The notes below the pieces were generated by a model. That model ran no database searches. It saw only the letters and a program-made list of their open reading frames with translations, and was not told the origin of the DNA. This document shows, piece by piece, positions 1-9,062 of a stretch of 33,085 bases of DNA (positions within the stretch are counted from its first letter, which is position 1; every line of letters begins with the position of its first letter). The DNA is from Gonium pectorale (Eukaryota > Chlorophyta > Chlorophyceae > Chlamydomonadales > Volvocaceae). The DNA lies in assembly GCA_001584585.1 (NCBI GenBank), contig LSYV01000002.1, forward strand, positions 1,692,873-1,725,957, given 5' to 3'. Made by a program: the position numbers and the translations under genes.

Positions 1-102
1 ATAGGGCGAATTCTCTCTGGGGTGACCCTATGCAATGCCGTGCTGGGGTGCGCCTAGTCTGGTCCTGGTGTGTGTGTGTGTTCATGCGTATGGCTTCCAC
101 AG

Positions 103-3100
103 GAGCGGAGCAAGCGCGGCAAGGTACGGAAGCTGACGCGGCCAGCGGAGGCGGCGGCCGGCGGAGGTGGCTGCGGCGGCGCCGTCGCCGGCGCCAGGCG
201 CCGCGGGCGCGGGGGCGGCTGCGGGGGCGGCTGCCCGTATCTGTCTCCGGAGGTGGAGGCTGTGGAGGGCTTTGCGGAGGAGGTACTGCGTGAGCCCATG
301 GACGTGGAGGCGAGTGCCGTCCTGCATGTCCATTACATCGCCGTACGCCTGGAGTACCCGTGTTGGCGATGTCATGTGTACACATGCCTCGTCTTATTGG
401 CTAGCACGCCACGCGGAGTCCTATCCCTGAACGGTTCCTGCGTCGCCTGATCGCCTCCAAAATGCAGGACCTGGGCCGTATTGGGCGACGGCTGGGCCTG
501 TGCCCCTACTACGGCAGCCGCTCGTTGGTCTCGGAGGCTGACGTGGTGGCCCTGCCGTACAGCGCGCTGCTGTGCGAAGAGACCCGTGGGTCGCTGGGTC
601 TGCGGCTGGAGGGCGCGGTGGTCATCTTCGACGAGGCACACAACCTTGTGGACGCGGTGACGGGGACCCACGGGTCGGCGGTGACCGCGGAGCAGCTGCG
701 GGCTGCGGGCAGGTGGGACGAGTGTTGTAGTGTGAAGTGCTACAGCAAGCGATGAAGTCGAGCTAGCGCTTTCAAAGGGCTGTAGAGGGCTGAACACCCT
801 ACGGTGCACAGAAAACGGCGCGTGTGGAGCGGGACGAGGGCCGCAAGCGGCGCCGTCGTCATCTTGAGTCCCGGAGTTGCCAGGTGGCCAGGTTTGAGTC
901 TCTGCGGGCATCCCTCTACCTTCGAGGTTCAGCCACCGAGCTGTGGCGATTCAAAACCCAGCGCCCCGGGTCGCGCTCGTGCCCCAACCCGTGTATGCGA
1001 GTATGCCTCCCAACCAACCCACCCCTTTGCCCCACTCTTACCCTCACACTCCTGCAGGCAGCTGGCCGCCTATTTCGCGCGCTTCCAGTCCTGCCTCTCC
1101 CCCGCCAACGCACGCAACGTGCAGCTGCTGATCAGGATAACTGCTGCTCTGCAGCGGGCCGTCGCGCCGCCGCCGGAGCCGCCTTCTGCAGCCGCCGGCG
1201 CCGAGGGCGCCGAGGGCGGCGGCGGCAGCCCCGGCGCCAGTGGCGCGGCGCAGGTGCAGATCGCTGGCTGCACCGACTTTCTGTCGTCTCTGCGGCTGGA
1301 GCACCTGAACCTCTTCCCGCTGCTGTCCTGGGTGCGCGAGACGCGGCTAGTCATGAAGGTGCGGTCTGCGCACCGGGGGCTGGGCGCTTGGCGGGGTGTG
1401 CGCTGAGCTGGAGGAGAGCGAGGTGGTGGTGGGGAAGCGGACGGGGATCTTGTGGCCGAGGTAGGTGTCTCGGTGGGTTTGGGGGTGAGGCGGGTCGTGA
1501 TGGTTCAAAGTTAGGGGGTTTGGGGGCGATGCAAGTCGGGGAAATTGGACCCAGGTGGGATTGAGTTGGCTAAAAATTGTGACGGGTTTGAGGACACGTG
1601 GATACAGGAGAGGGTACCGGCATCCCGCCTCAGCCTACGGTCTGGCGTCCAAGCCGTTCTAGCTCTCGTCTGTCCGTGCATCCCATGGGAGCGGGATCGG
1701 GAACAAGTCGTGGTGAAAAGGAAGGAGCTGGCGTGGGATGCACCTGCTCATGCAGCTGCTTATGCATGCGCACCCAGTGAGAAGCGTTGGTGGGGATTCC
1801 GCGGTCGCTTAACACCCCAGTACCCCTTGCGCCTCGGCCACCGCAGGTCGCAGGGTACGACCTGTCGACTGCGCCGCCCGCCGAGCCGGGACCCCACAGC
1901 ACTGCGGGGGCCGCGGCGGCTCCGGCGGCGGCCTCTGCCCTGGTGGACCCGGACGAGCGGGGCGGGCAGCCGGCGGCGGCTGCGGGGCCCGCATCGGGGA
2001 GTAGCCGTGGCGCGGACGCTGTCGCAGGTGGCCGCACCGGCGCGTCGGGCGGTGGCCGTGCACGGAAGCCAGCCGGCGGCGCGGCGGCGGCGGAAGGCCC
2101 GGCAGGCGCCGCCGCCCCCGGTGGCGCGGGAGGGGGTGAAGGTAGCCCCGGGGCCGGCTTCGGCGCGCGGCGCACGGCGCTGTTCGCGCTGGTGTCCTTC
2201 CTGGGCTCCCTCACCCAGCCCAGCGCCGACGGACGCATCGTGGTCACCCGGGCCAAACCCCCCGCCTCCAACACCGCTGCTGCCTCGGCCTCGGCCTCCG
2301 GCGGCGCCGCCACCGCCGACACGGAGCCGGGCCTGCGCTACACTGTGCTCAACGCCGCCGCGCCGTTCGCCTCCGTTCTGGCGGCCGCTCGGTCCGTTGT
2401 GCTGGCCAGCGGCACGCTGTCTCCCGTGGGGGGCCTCATCGCGCAGCTGCTACCCACGGTGGCGCCCTCCAGGGTCCGGCACTTCGCCTGCGGGCACGTG
2501 GTGCCGCGGGAGAACCTGGTGGCGCTGGTGGCGGGCCGCGGACCCACGGGTCTGCCGCTTGACCTGCGCCACGCGCGGAGGAGCGACCCTCGAGTCAGCG
2601 AGGAGGTGCGCCAACCGCGGGGGCCGTCACCGGGCACAACTGGAAGGAGGGGCTGGCTCGTCTGGTTGGGAGAGGGGGAAGGATGGTGACGTCCGGGGCT
2701 GGGGTGCCCCCAAGGTGGTCGGGGACAAGATGAGTCAGTGCCTTCTGCTGCGACGTGACGGCGAACTGCCGCAAGGCCTCACACACGCAAAGCTGCCACT
2801 GGCCGTACATCATTGTCCGCACCACTCTGTATACCGGTGCTCCGTTTCTGTGGCTTGCAGATCGGGCGGCTGCTCGTCAATATTTGTACGGCTGTGCCCG
2901 CCGGCGTAGTGGTGTTTGCCCCATCCTTCTCCTACCTCGATCAGGTGAGGGCGGGGAGGAGCGGGGAACGACGGGTTGGTTGGGGCACTTTGTAAATTCG
3001 AGGTAATGGACAAAGAGGCGCATCGTAGCGCCACACGGCAATGACCTGGATCGGAGAGAGGGTGCGTTGGACAGGGCAGGCCAGGCACGGCAAGCGATTT

Positions 3101-4577
3101 GGAAAGGCGCGCCCCAGGATTATGGCTTGCGGGCCAGGGCGGGCGGTGTGGTAGCCCATGGCGGGATAGGACTGTAAGCAGGTGCAACCCAACGGCGCCT
3201 AGAGGCAGGCCGCTCGGCGCTTATATCCCCGGGCGCCGCCCCAGGATGCTGTCCCTCACCGCCTCTTCCTGAACGCCCCCTCTTCCCACACGCTCCCTGC
3301 TCTCGCGTCATCCCTCTTCCCGAACGCAACACCCCTTCCCCCACAGCTGGTTGCCGCGTGGCAGCGCACCGATGTGTGGTCCAGCCTGGTTGCACGCAAG
3401 CACGTCTTTACGGAGCCACGGGGCGCGGGCGAGGTGGAGGCCGTCCTCACCGCCTACGCGAAGGCCATTCGGGGATCTCCCGCTGCCGGTTGCCGCCAGT
3501 CCCAGCCCCAGTCGCTGCTGACTGCGGCGATGGCGGTGCCGGGAGCGGGAGCGGCGCCCGGCGGCGCTGGCGCAGCGGGCGGGCGGCGAGGCCCCAGCGG
3601 CGCGCTGTTGCTGAGCGTGGTCGGCGGCAAGTTGAGCGAAGGGATCAACTTCGGGGACGACCTGGGCAGGTGGAGTTTGGGAGGCGGGCTGGGGCGGGCA
3701 GGTAGGCAGGTTGGTTATGGAACGGGAGATGGGCTGGAGTAGGCCTGTGGACGAAGGCTGCGTACGATCCAGGGCTGAGAGGGCAGGGCGGTGGGAGCGC
3801 CGGCAACCGGACAGGTACCATACCGTACACTGCGCCGGGTCAGCCGGGGCCACCCTGCCGGGTCAGCCGGGGCCACCCTCCACCTCACCCTTCCCCGCTC
3901 GGAACCCTGCAGGTGCGTGGTTGTGCTAGGGCTGCCGTACCCCAACCCAACCGAGCCGGAGCTGCGCGAGCGCATGAGGTACCTGGACGAGCAAGCCGCC
4001 GCGGCCGCCCAGGCAGGGACAGACGCAGGGGCCAGGGCAGGAGCAGGCGGACCGGGCGCGGCGGGAGCTGGAGGCGCGGGTGCTCCAGGCAACCCCCGGC
4101 TGAGCGGCCGGCAGTACTACGAGGGCCTGTGCGTCAAGGCAGTGAATCAGTGCGTTGGCAGGTACGACAGGACGGCATAGAGTGGGGCTGCAGCTCATCA
4201 GCACCCAGTCTTGTGTACCGGTATCATGACCTGTAACGAAAGCCTTTCCCCTCCGTTGCGGCCGAGCCAGGGCCATCCGCCACGCCGGGGACTACGCGGC
4301 CATCGTCTTGGTGGACGCCAGGTACCAGCCACCGCCGGCGCCCCCTAACGGGGCCCCAGGGGCCGCGGCAGGCGCCGGCAGCAATGCCGTACTCCGCACC
4401 CTGCCCGGCTGGATCCAACAGTCGCTTCGGCCGGGACCGGGGGACTTCTCTCACGCGTACGGCAACCTGGTTCGGTTCTTCCGGGAGCGCGCCGCCACCG
4501 AAGCGGCCGCCAAGGCGGCGGAGGCGGTTGGGGTCGCTTGTGCTGACGGTGCGGCCGGAGTTAGCGCCGGCGTGTAG
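103..4577 (+). CDS. DDX11: CHL1/DDX11-type Fe-S ATP-dependent DNA helicase, 5' partial
   Basis: Superfamily 2 XPD-like 5'-3' DNA helicase, in other eukaryotes a nuclear enzyme for sister-chromatid cohesion and replication of structured DNA. Exons: 103-309, 468-712, 1058-1358, 1847-2605, 2861-2944, 3347-3669, 3913-4161, 4271-4577; joined they stay in frame for 824 residues. Visible residues: Cys44 (CPYLS) and Cys81 (CPYYGSR) match the last two Fe-S cluster cysteines; the DEAH box is 124-127; exon 4 holds VVLASGTLSP; motif V is GKLSEGINF (about 626-634); motif VI QCVGRAIR (719-726) is split by the last intron. Bases 1-102 are intron ending in the acceptor at 101-102, so Walker A and the first two Fe-S cysteines lie upstream of the window. 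An Ala/Gly/Pro-rich insertion sits at about residues 263-356. The first visible intron uses a GC donor. The order of family blocks makes the DDX11 call, rather than XPD, RTEL1 or FANCJ, fairly secure. Confidence 0.9.
310..467 (+). other. GC-AG intron in the helicase gene
   Basis: The exon ends in GAG followed by GCGAGT, and the acceptor is AATGCAG. This joins ...EPMDVE to DLGRIGRRLGLCPYYGSR in phase 0 and gives the family's spacing between the third and fourth Fe-S cysteines. The nearest GT, at 314-315, would leave phase 1 and break the frame with this acceptor. Confidence 0.7.
3834..3879 (+). repeat. 23-bp direct tandem repeat, two exact copies
   Basis: Two identical 23-base units at 3834-3856 and 3857-3879 lie in the penultimate-but-one helicase intron, close to its acceptor at 3911-3912. 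They are noncoding and probably a replication-slippage product. Confidence 0.9.
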
Positions 4578-5068
4578 GTGGCAAATAGGCTGCGTACCGC
4601 GATCAGCTGGCGCTGCCCGGCCGGTGGCGCGCTTGGCGCGATGCGCATGGCCCGTGCGTACATAGCGATGGTGAGGATGCGTCCGTGCATGGGCAGTGAC
4701 GGTGCGAAGCCAGGGTCGTGGATTCGGGACGGTAAGCCTTAAGGGCCGCTACCCGCTAGCTGTGCGCGCACGGGTGCGGTGCCGGTAGTGCCCCGCATGC
4801 GCCACTGACGGATCAAGATTGAGTGCAGGGGCACGGGAGTGGGCGCAGGAGCAGAGGTAGATGTGGGCGGGCGGTCAACCGAATACGGAGGTACGGCACG
4901 GTTGTCCGGCCTAAGCATACATAGTGAATATGTTTCCAGGAAGCTGGAAGCGACAGACCACCCGCAAAGCATTAAGGTCTTTGTTCTGTACTGCGAGGCT
5001 GCTTACTTGGTTGCCACGACTAACGGTGGCCTGGTTTTCCGCTCCCTCGCAAACGACTGACGGTAGAC
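4578..5068. other. Intergenic: helicase 3' flank
   Basis: About 490 bases follow the helicase stop. The 3' UTR must start here, but I see no TGTAA polyadenylation motif. Short ORFs here have no recognisable protein features. Confidence 0.6.
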
Positions 5069-5404
5069 ATGCGCATATCATACGTGCTTTACTGTGGCAT
5101 CATCTTAAGCTGTATAGGCCTTTCTTTCCTTCCGCTTCTCTTTGACTACCTCTTCAAGCCACACAAGCTTGGTCATGAGCCTCGCATAGCTGAGTTTATG
5201 AGAGCGAGGATTGTGCCGGTGCTGGACTGGCTTACTGGCGTCCGTGGCCGACCAGAGCTGTGCGCAGACGGCCATGTGGTGGCCCGCTGCCTGGTGGACC
5301 CCTGCAGGGCACCAAACCCATGTGCGCCCGGCACGCAGTGCATTTCCGATTACTGCGGGGGCTGTTTCGCCCGATGCAGGTCGGTGGTTGGGGACGCCAG
5401 GTAA
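5069..5404 (+). CDS. Small Cys-rich protein with N-terminal hydrophobic segment and DYCGGC motif
   Basis: An intact 111-codon ORF from ATG to TAA. Residues 3-29 are strongly hydrophobic (signal peptide or signal anchor). Residues 30-62 form a basic linker. Residues 65-103 hold eight cysteines (65, 74, 79, 85, 91, 96, 99, 103) with the pattern C...C-LVDPC...PC-APGTQC-ISDYCGGC-FARC. From memory, short Cys-rich modules with a YCGGC core recur in secreted algal proteins, so an extracytoplasmic disulfide-rich domain is likely. The function is unknown. The final codons overlap possible donors (CAG|GTCGGT near 5379 and CAG|GTAATC near 5400), so more exons may follow and the stop may be intronic. It lies between the helicase and CNX6 genes with no obvious link to either. 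Confidence 0.5.
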   Translation: MRISYVLYCGIILSCIGLSFLPLLFDYLFKPHKLGHEPRIAEFMRARIVPVLDWLTGVRGRPELCADGHVVARCLVDPCRAPNPCAPGTQCISDYCGGCFARCRSVVGDAR

Positions 5405-5918
5405 TCGTCTTTGAGCATGTCGTCGGCACGGCGGTGCAGTTATGGCGCGCGCGTGCCGGTGGTGCAATGAGGACTAGGTCAACACTGCCGTATGGTCCCC
5501 TCATATGTTGCATAGTCACGAACCCGCTACTGAGAGAAGTGTCGCCCGCGGAGGGTGAGACATTGTGAACATTGTGGAGCAGGCGATTAGGGACGCAGAG
5601 CTTATGGGGACGTTTGGTTATGGATTACTAGTAGTCTTATCAACACGTTGTACGGATGTACGAATGACGGTGCGTGTGCTACGGGTGTCAAGCGTGCCTA
5701 GAAGGCCTGGATGGGCGCCTCTAGGTCTTCTAGGACTTCATTCTCATACACTGCCGTTTGTATGAAAAGGAGAATAGTCAGGGTGAGGCGCTCAGGCCGC
5801 AGACCGCCCAGTTGGCCTCGCACTCATACGGGCAGATAGTTTGAACGGTGTTCTTGACTGAGGCCAGTGGCCACATCGATACAGGGGCCAGACTTGCGCG
5901 TCTCAGGCATTCACGGCC
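5405..5918. other. Intergenic: probable CNX6 promoter region
   Basis: This lies between the Cys-rich ORF and the CNX6 start. It holds an 8-bp inverted repeat, CCTAGAAG at 5697-5704 and CTTCTAGG at 5727-5734. I recognise no gene and no clear TATA box. Confidence 0.5.
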
Positions 5919-6859
5919 ATGGCTGGCATTGATCCAAACAACATTATCGTTGAGGTCACTGGCGAGCCCTTAGACATTAATCGCTACGTCGCGTTGGTGG
6001 CGGACCCCGGCGCCGGCGCGATCTCGACCTTCAGTGGCGTCACTCGCAACAACTTTCAGGGGAAAGCAGTTATCAAGCTGGAGTATGAAGCGTACACACC
6101 GATGGCATTGAAGAAGCTCCAGGCACGTGTGGGGGACTGCTGTGCTGTGTGTGTTCGTGCCGACCGACTGTGCGCCACGACCGCAGGAGCTGGCAGCGAC
6201 CTTGCGCGCCAAGTGGACGGTATGCAAAGTAGCCATAGCGCATCGAGTCGGTACGGTGCTTGTCGGGGAGCCCAGCGTCATCATCGCCGTCTCCTCGGCC
6301 CACCGGCGCGAGTCCCTCGAGGTGCACTTGTCTGGCGTGGGAAGCGCTGGGTGGGAAGCGCAGTGGGGATGTCCAGTCGGTGGTTCAATGTCTGTGTCAC
6401 TTTATGGGGGGGGGAGGTAGAGAGGCAAGGACAGATCCAACGAAGGCCGCAGGTAAGGGCGGCTCGGACGAGCGTATGACAACCTCCGAACATCTGCACC
6501 AGGGCTCGGTGCTTCAGCCAACCCTGCTCTTTGATAAGGTCAGCTGCCTTGTTGTCCCATCTGCCATCTCACGCGCGCCAATGACCTTGTGCCGGCGCCC
6601 TGCTTTCTCCCATCCGCACAGTGCCGTTCCTCTCGTCCGGCGCATGCAAACAGTGCTTGTCCCGCGCTCCCACCCAACCACGTAACAGGCCGTGCACTGG
6701 GCCATTGACGAGCTGAAGGCGGTTGTCCCCATTTGGAAGAAGGAGTTCTTTGAGGATGGCTCGACCTGGAAGGAGAATGAGGAGAGCAGGAGGCTGCTGG
6801 TGGGCCAGCAAGCGGGGGGAGCGGCGGCAGGGCCGGCGGCGGCGGCAGCAGCCATGTAG
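5919..6859 (+). CDS. CNX6: Molybdopterin synthase catalytic (large) subunit, MoaE/MOCS2B family
   Basis: This subunit, with the small MoaD/CNX7 subunit that donates sulfur from its thiocarboxylate, converts cyclic pyranopterin monophosphate to molybdopterin, normally in the cytosol. Exons 5919-6122, 6187-6321 and 6689-6859 join to 169 residues, slightly longer than the usual ~150. Family blocks are in order: [13 protein letters not shown] (37-49), [10 protein letters not shown] (54-63), AIAHRVG with VGE (84-96), IIAVSSAHR (100-108) and [12 protein letters not shown] (121-132). Lys123 and Lys130 have the seven-residue spacing of the E. coli MoaE active-site lysines. The C-terminus is an Ala/Gly tail. 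The ATG at 5919 sits a few residues before the conserved start of the fold, which fits a cytosolic protein without a transit peptide. Intron 1 is only 64 bases and uses a GC donor. Confidence 0.93.
6123..6186 (+). other. 64-base GC-AG intron in CNX6
   Basis: The donor is CCAG|GCACGT and the acceptor CCGCAG. Phase-0 joining gives [17 protein letters not shown]. From memory this has the same length as the plant CNX6 segment between MAL and the conserved Trp. The GT at 6127 would leave phase 1, which is incompatible with the acceptor. Confidence 0.85.
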
Positions 6860-8741
6860 CTCGGTGCCGGGGAGGGCGCGCGGCGTCAGGTGTCCCTCGG
6901 GCACCTGTGCAGGAGGCGGCGGCCGCGACGGGCGCGTCACTGGCGGCAGTGAGACACGGAGCAGGGCCCACTGGGGGCTGGCGAGGACGGACGACTCGAC
7001 GGGGTCGCCTGGCCCCCCGTTGACGTTACACGCAGGCGCTCCGCACCTTGTCACAATCTGCAAGTAGTCTGGCCTGAAAAGGGCCGCAGGCTGTCGGCGG
7101 TGGGCGCCCATGGGGCGGCCCCCCGGTATGGCGGTAGGCGGAGACGCGCGGCGGAGCAGCCAGCCGCTCAGGTGCGCATGAGTGGTGCATGAGCTCGAGG
7201 TCTCGGCATGAGATGGCAGCGCGCCTCTCGGCCCCCATCCACCACCGCCACCACCACTCAAAAGACATACCGGATATACCGCGGGCGGCGTTATGGGGAT
7301 ATTGGCCTCCGTGCTCTGGGCAGGCGACGCTATTGCGAAGGTCCTCTCTGGCCCTGTGCCTCGTCGCGCTGTAGCTCTTGATGTGTGTACACGCACAAGC
7401 TGCTTGCCCCTGTCCCGTGGTTCAGCTCTTACCTGCTTCCGCCCCGGCCCTCTCTGCCCCTCCGCATGAACGTGCCGCAGCAGGCGCACCGCTGCGTCTG
7501 CATGGGGCCTTCCCTGGAGCTCTGCCCTGAACGGGGCAAAGCGCTCCTGCCCGAACCTTGAACGCAGCTCTGCTGCGGTTGTCCGCGGTGGCTAGGATGC
7601 GGCATGGCAGCTGGAATTGTAGACACCAGGCCGTCGATGAGTGGGTTGCCATGGTCTGCACGATCGCGGCTGCTGTCGCTGGTAGTTGGCGATACAGGTG
7701 CCCTGGCGACCCCCCGAGCTTCCAGCCCGCGCGGTGCCGCCTACCGAAGTACTGCGCCGCTCAGCGGCTGGACGGGCAGGGCGGAGGGGACGAGTGGGTG
7801 TGCAGGATGGGTCAAGGCGAGGGTGCGCAAGAGGGTGGCTGCGCAGTCGTGAGGCAGGCGGACGGCAGGTCCGTGCTATCATGCGCGGCTGGGTGCCGCG
7901 ACCCCGATGTGCCAGGCAGGCGGTGTGCCGAGCAGACGCATACCCGCATGACGAGCATCAGCGGCATGTCGCGGTGGGCTGCTCCATTGGGTCGCGGGTA
8001 TGTGGGCGGCTGCGCCGTGGCACGCTGCCATAGTCTGGGCAGCTGGCGCCGCCTGGGTCGTCAGTCGGGTTTGGACGCAGCGGCCCGGTGGCGGGCGCAT
8101 TCAGCCCAGGGGCCAAATTCACTGAACCGAACCCACATGCCCCGCATGCCTGAGAGGGGGGCCCACAACCGAAGGTTCCGGTAAAGCGCTTTTGTTACAA
8201 GTCCCGAAGCTGAAACATTGCACCTCGTGAAAAGCCATGCAAGGGCAAGCAGAGGCCGGGTCGGCTCAGGGAGAAGTAGGGAGAAATAGGGGGTAAAAGC
8301 TAAGTAGAAGCTTGAGATAGGCGGATCTATGTAAAATGCGTGCACACCGAGACAGGCAGGTGGAAGCTTGACACGCGTGAAGGATGAACTAGTGAAGGGG
8401 TAGAAGCGGATGAGAGTGCCCTTGGGTGAGGGAGTGGTCATCCCGTAACGGAACACGCGTTTTCATGCGGGTTCCGTTCTTCAAGCCACTTGCTAATGAG
8501 ACAGGCTGTGAGGGGCTTTGGCAACGGGCCGAGGTGGCCGCTAGATGTGTTTCGGCGGGGCGAGAGGGAGCAGTCCCTGGTTTTCCCGACGCCGGTCAGA
8601 GAGGGCACTTGGAACTTCCAGTCCTTGCTGCTTGCATGCATCCAGCGAAGCTGCTTGGGAATGTCGCGCACAAATCGACATCATTCGTTGTTGTGTGCTT
8701 TCGTGTCTTGGCCCTGCCGATGCGCCACGGCAGCCATCGAA

Positions 8742-8757
8742 GCCATGGCGCCATGGC
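8742..8757. repeat. 16-bp perfect palindrome
   Basis: GCCATGGCGCCATGGC is fully self-complementary. It lies in a patch of repeated CATGGC/GCCATC words (8730-8775). Confidence 0.9.
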
Positions 8758-8896
8758 AGGCATGGCAGCCATTGAAACGCGATCAAACGGTGTGTGTGGT
8801 CTTGTAACCAACTATGCGAATAACTCGCTGACTTTCAGCTTATTGTGGACTGTCCAAGAGATTGTAATGCGTTGATAGTGTCCAACAACCACGGTT

Positions 8897-8917
8897 GCGC
8901 GCTATCATATAGCGTGC
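8897..8917. repeat. Short hairpin upstream of the reductase gene
   Basis: CGCTAT (8900-8905) and ATAGCG (8909-8914) flank CAT. The stem can extend to nine pairs with one G-T wobble. It lies about 150 bases upstream of the reductase ATG. Any regulatory role is speculation. Confidence 0.5.
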
Positions 8918-9062
8918 GCCCTTGGCCCATTGCTGCGCTTGTTATGCTGAACTTCGGGCAATGAGTCCATAGTTGCTACAGTGCTGTTCGTATAATTGAC
9001 TCCGACAACTTACAATACAACCGATTTGCAGTTGTGAGTTGGCCCCACCCGCATCCGGCGCA

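Larger units (their letters stand above)
6860..8944. other. Long stretch without a recognisable gene
   Basis: About 2.1 kb. It starts with the CNX6 3' UTR. Several ORFs of 100-200 codons exist on both strands, but their composition looks like GC-rich chance ORFs and I recognise no motif. TGTAA occurs at about 8804 and again near 8862, which could mark the 3' end of a plus-strand transcript. A purine-rich stretch (about 8260-8330) and the palindrome at 8742-8757 are the only other structures I see. An unrecognised gene here is possible. Confidence 0.4.

Noticed and set aside
1..13. The first bases resemble the T7-promoter/cloning-vector junction (ATAGGGCGAATTC).
   Set aside because: Only about 12 bases match from memory, the core promoter is absent, and the sequence continues into an ordinary intron. 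Likely chance, although a vector screen would settle it.
820..960. tRNA-like words (GGTTTGAGTC, GGTTCAGCC) in the second visible helicase intron.
   Set aside because: No consistent A box or stem pairing; too degenerate to call a SINE.
7558..8184. A 208-codon plus-strand open frame.
   Set aside because: No family motif, mixed composition, no supporting splice structure; the same region has equally long frames on the other strand.
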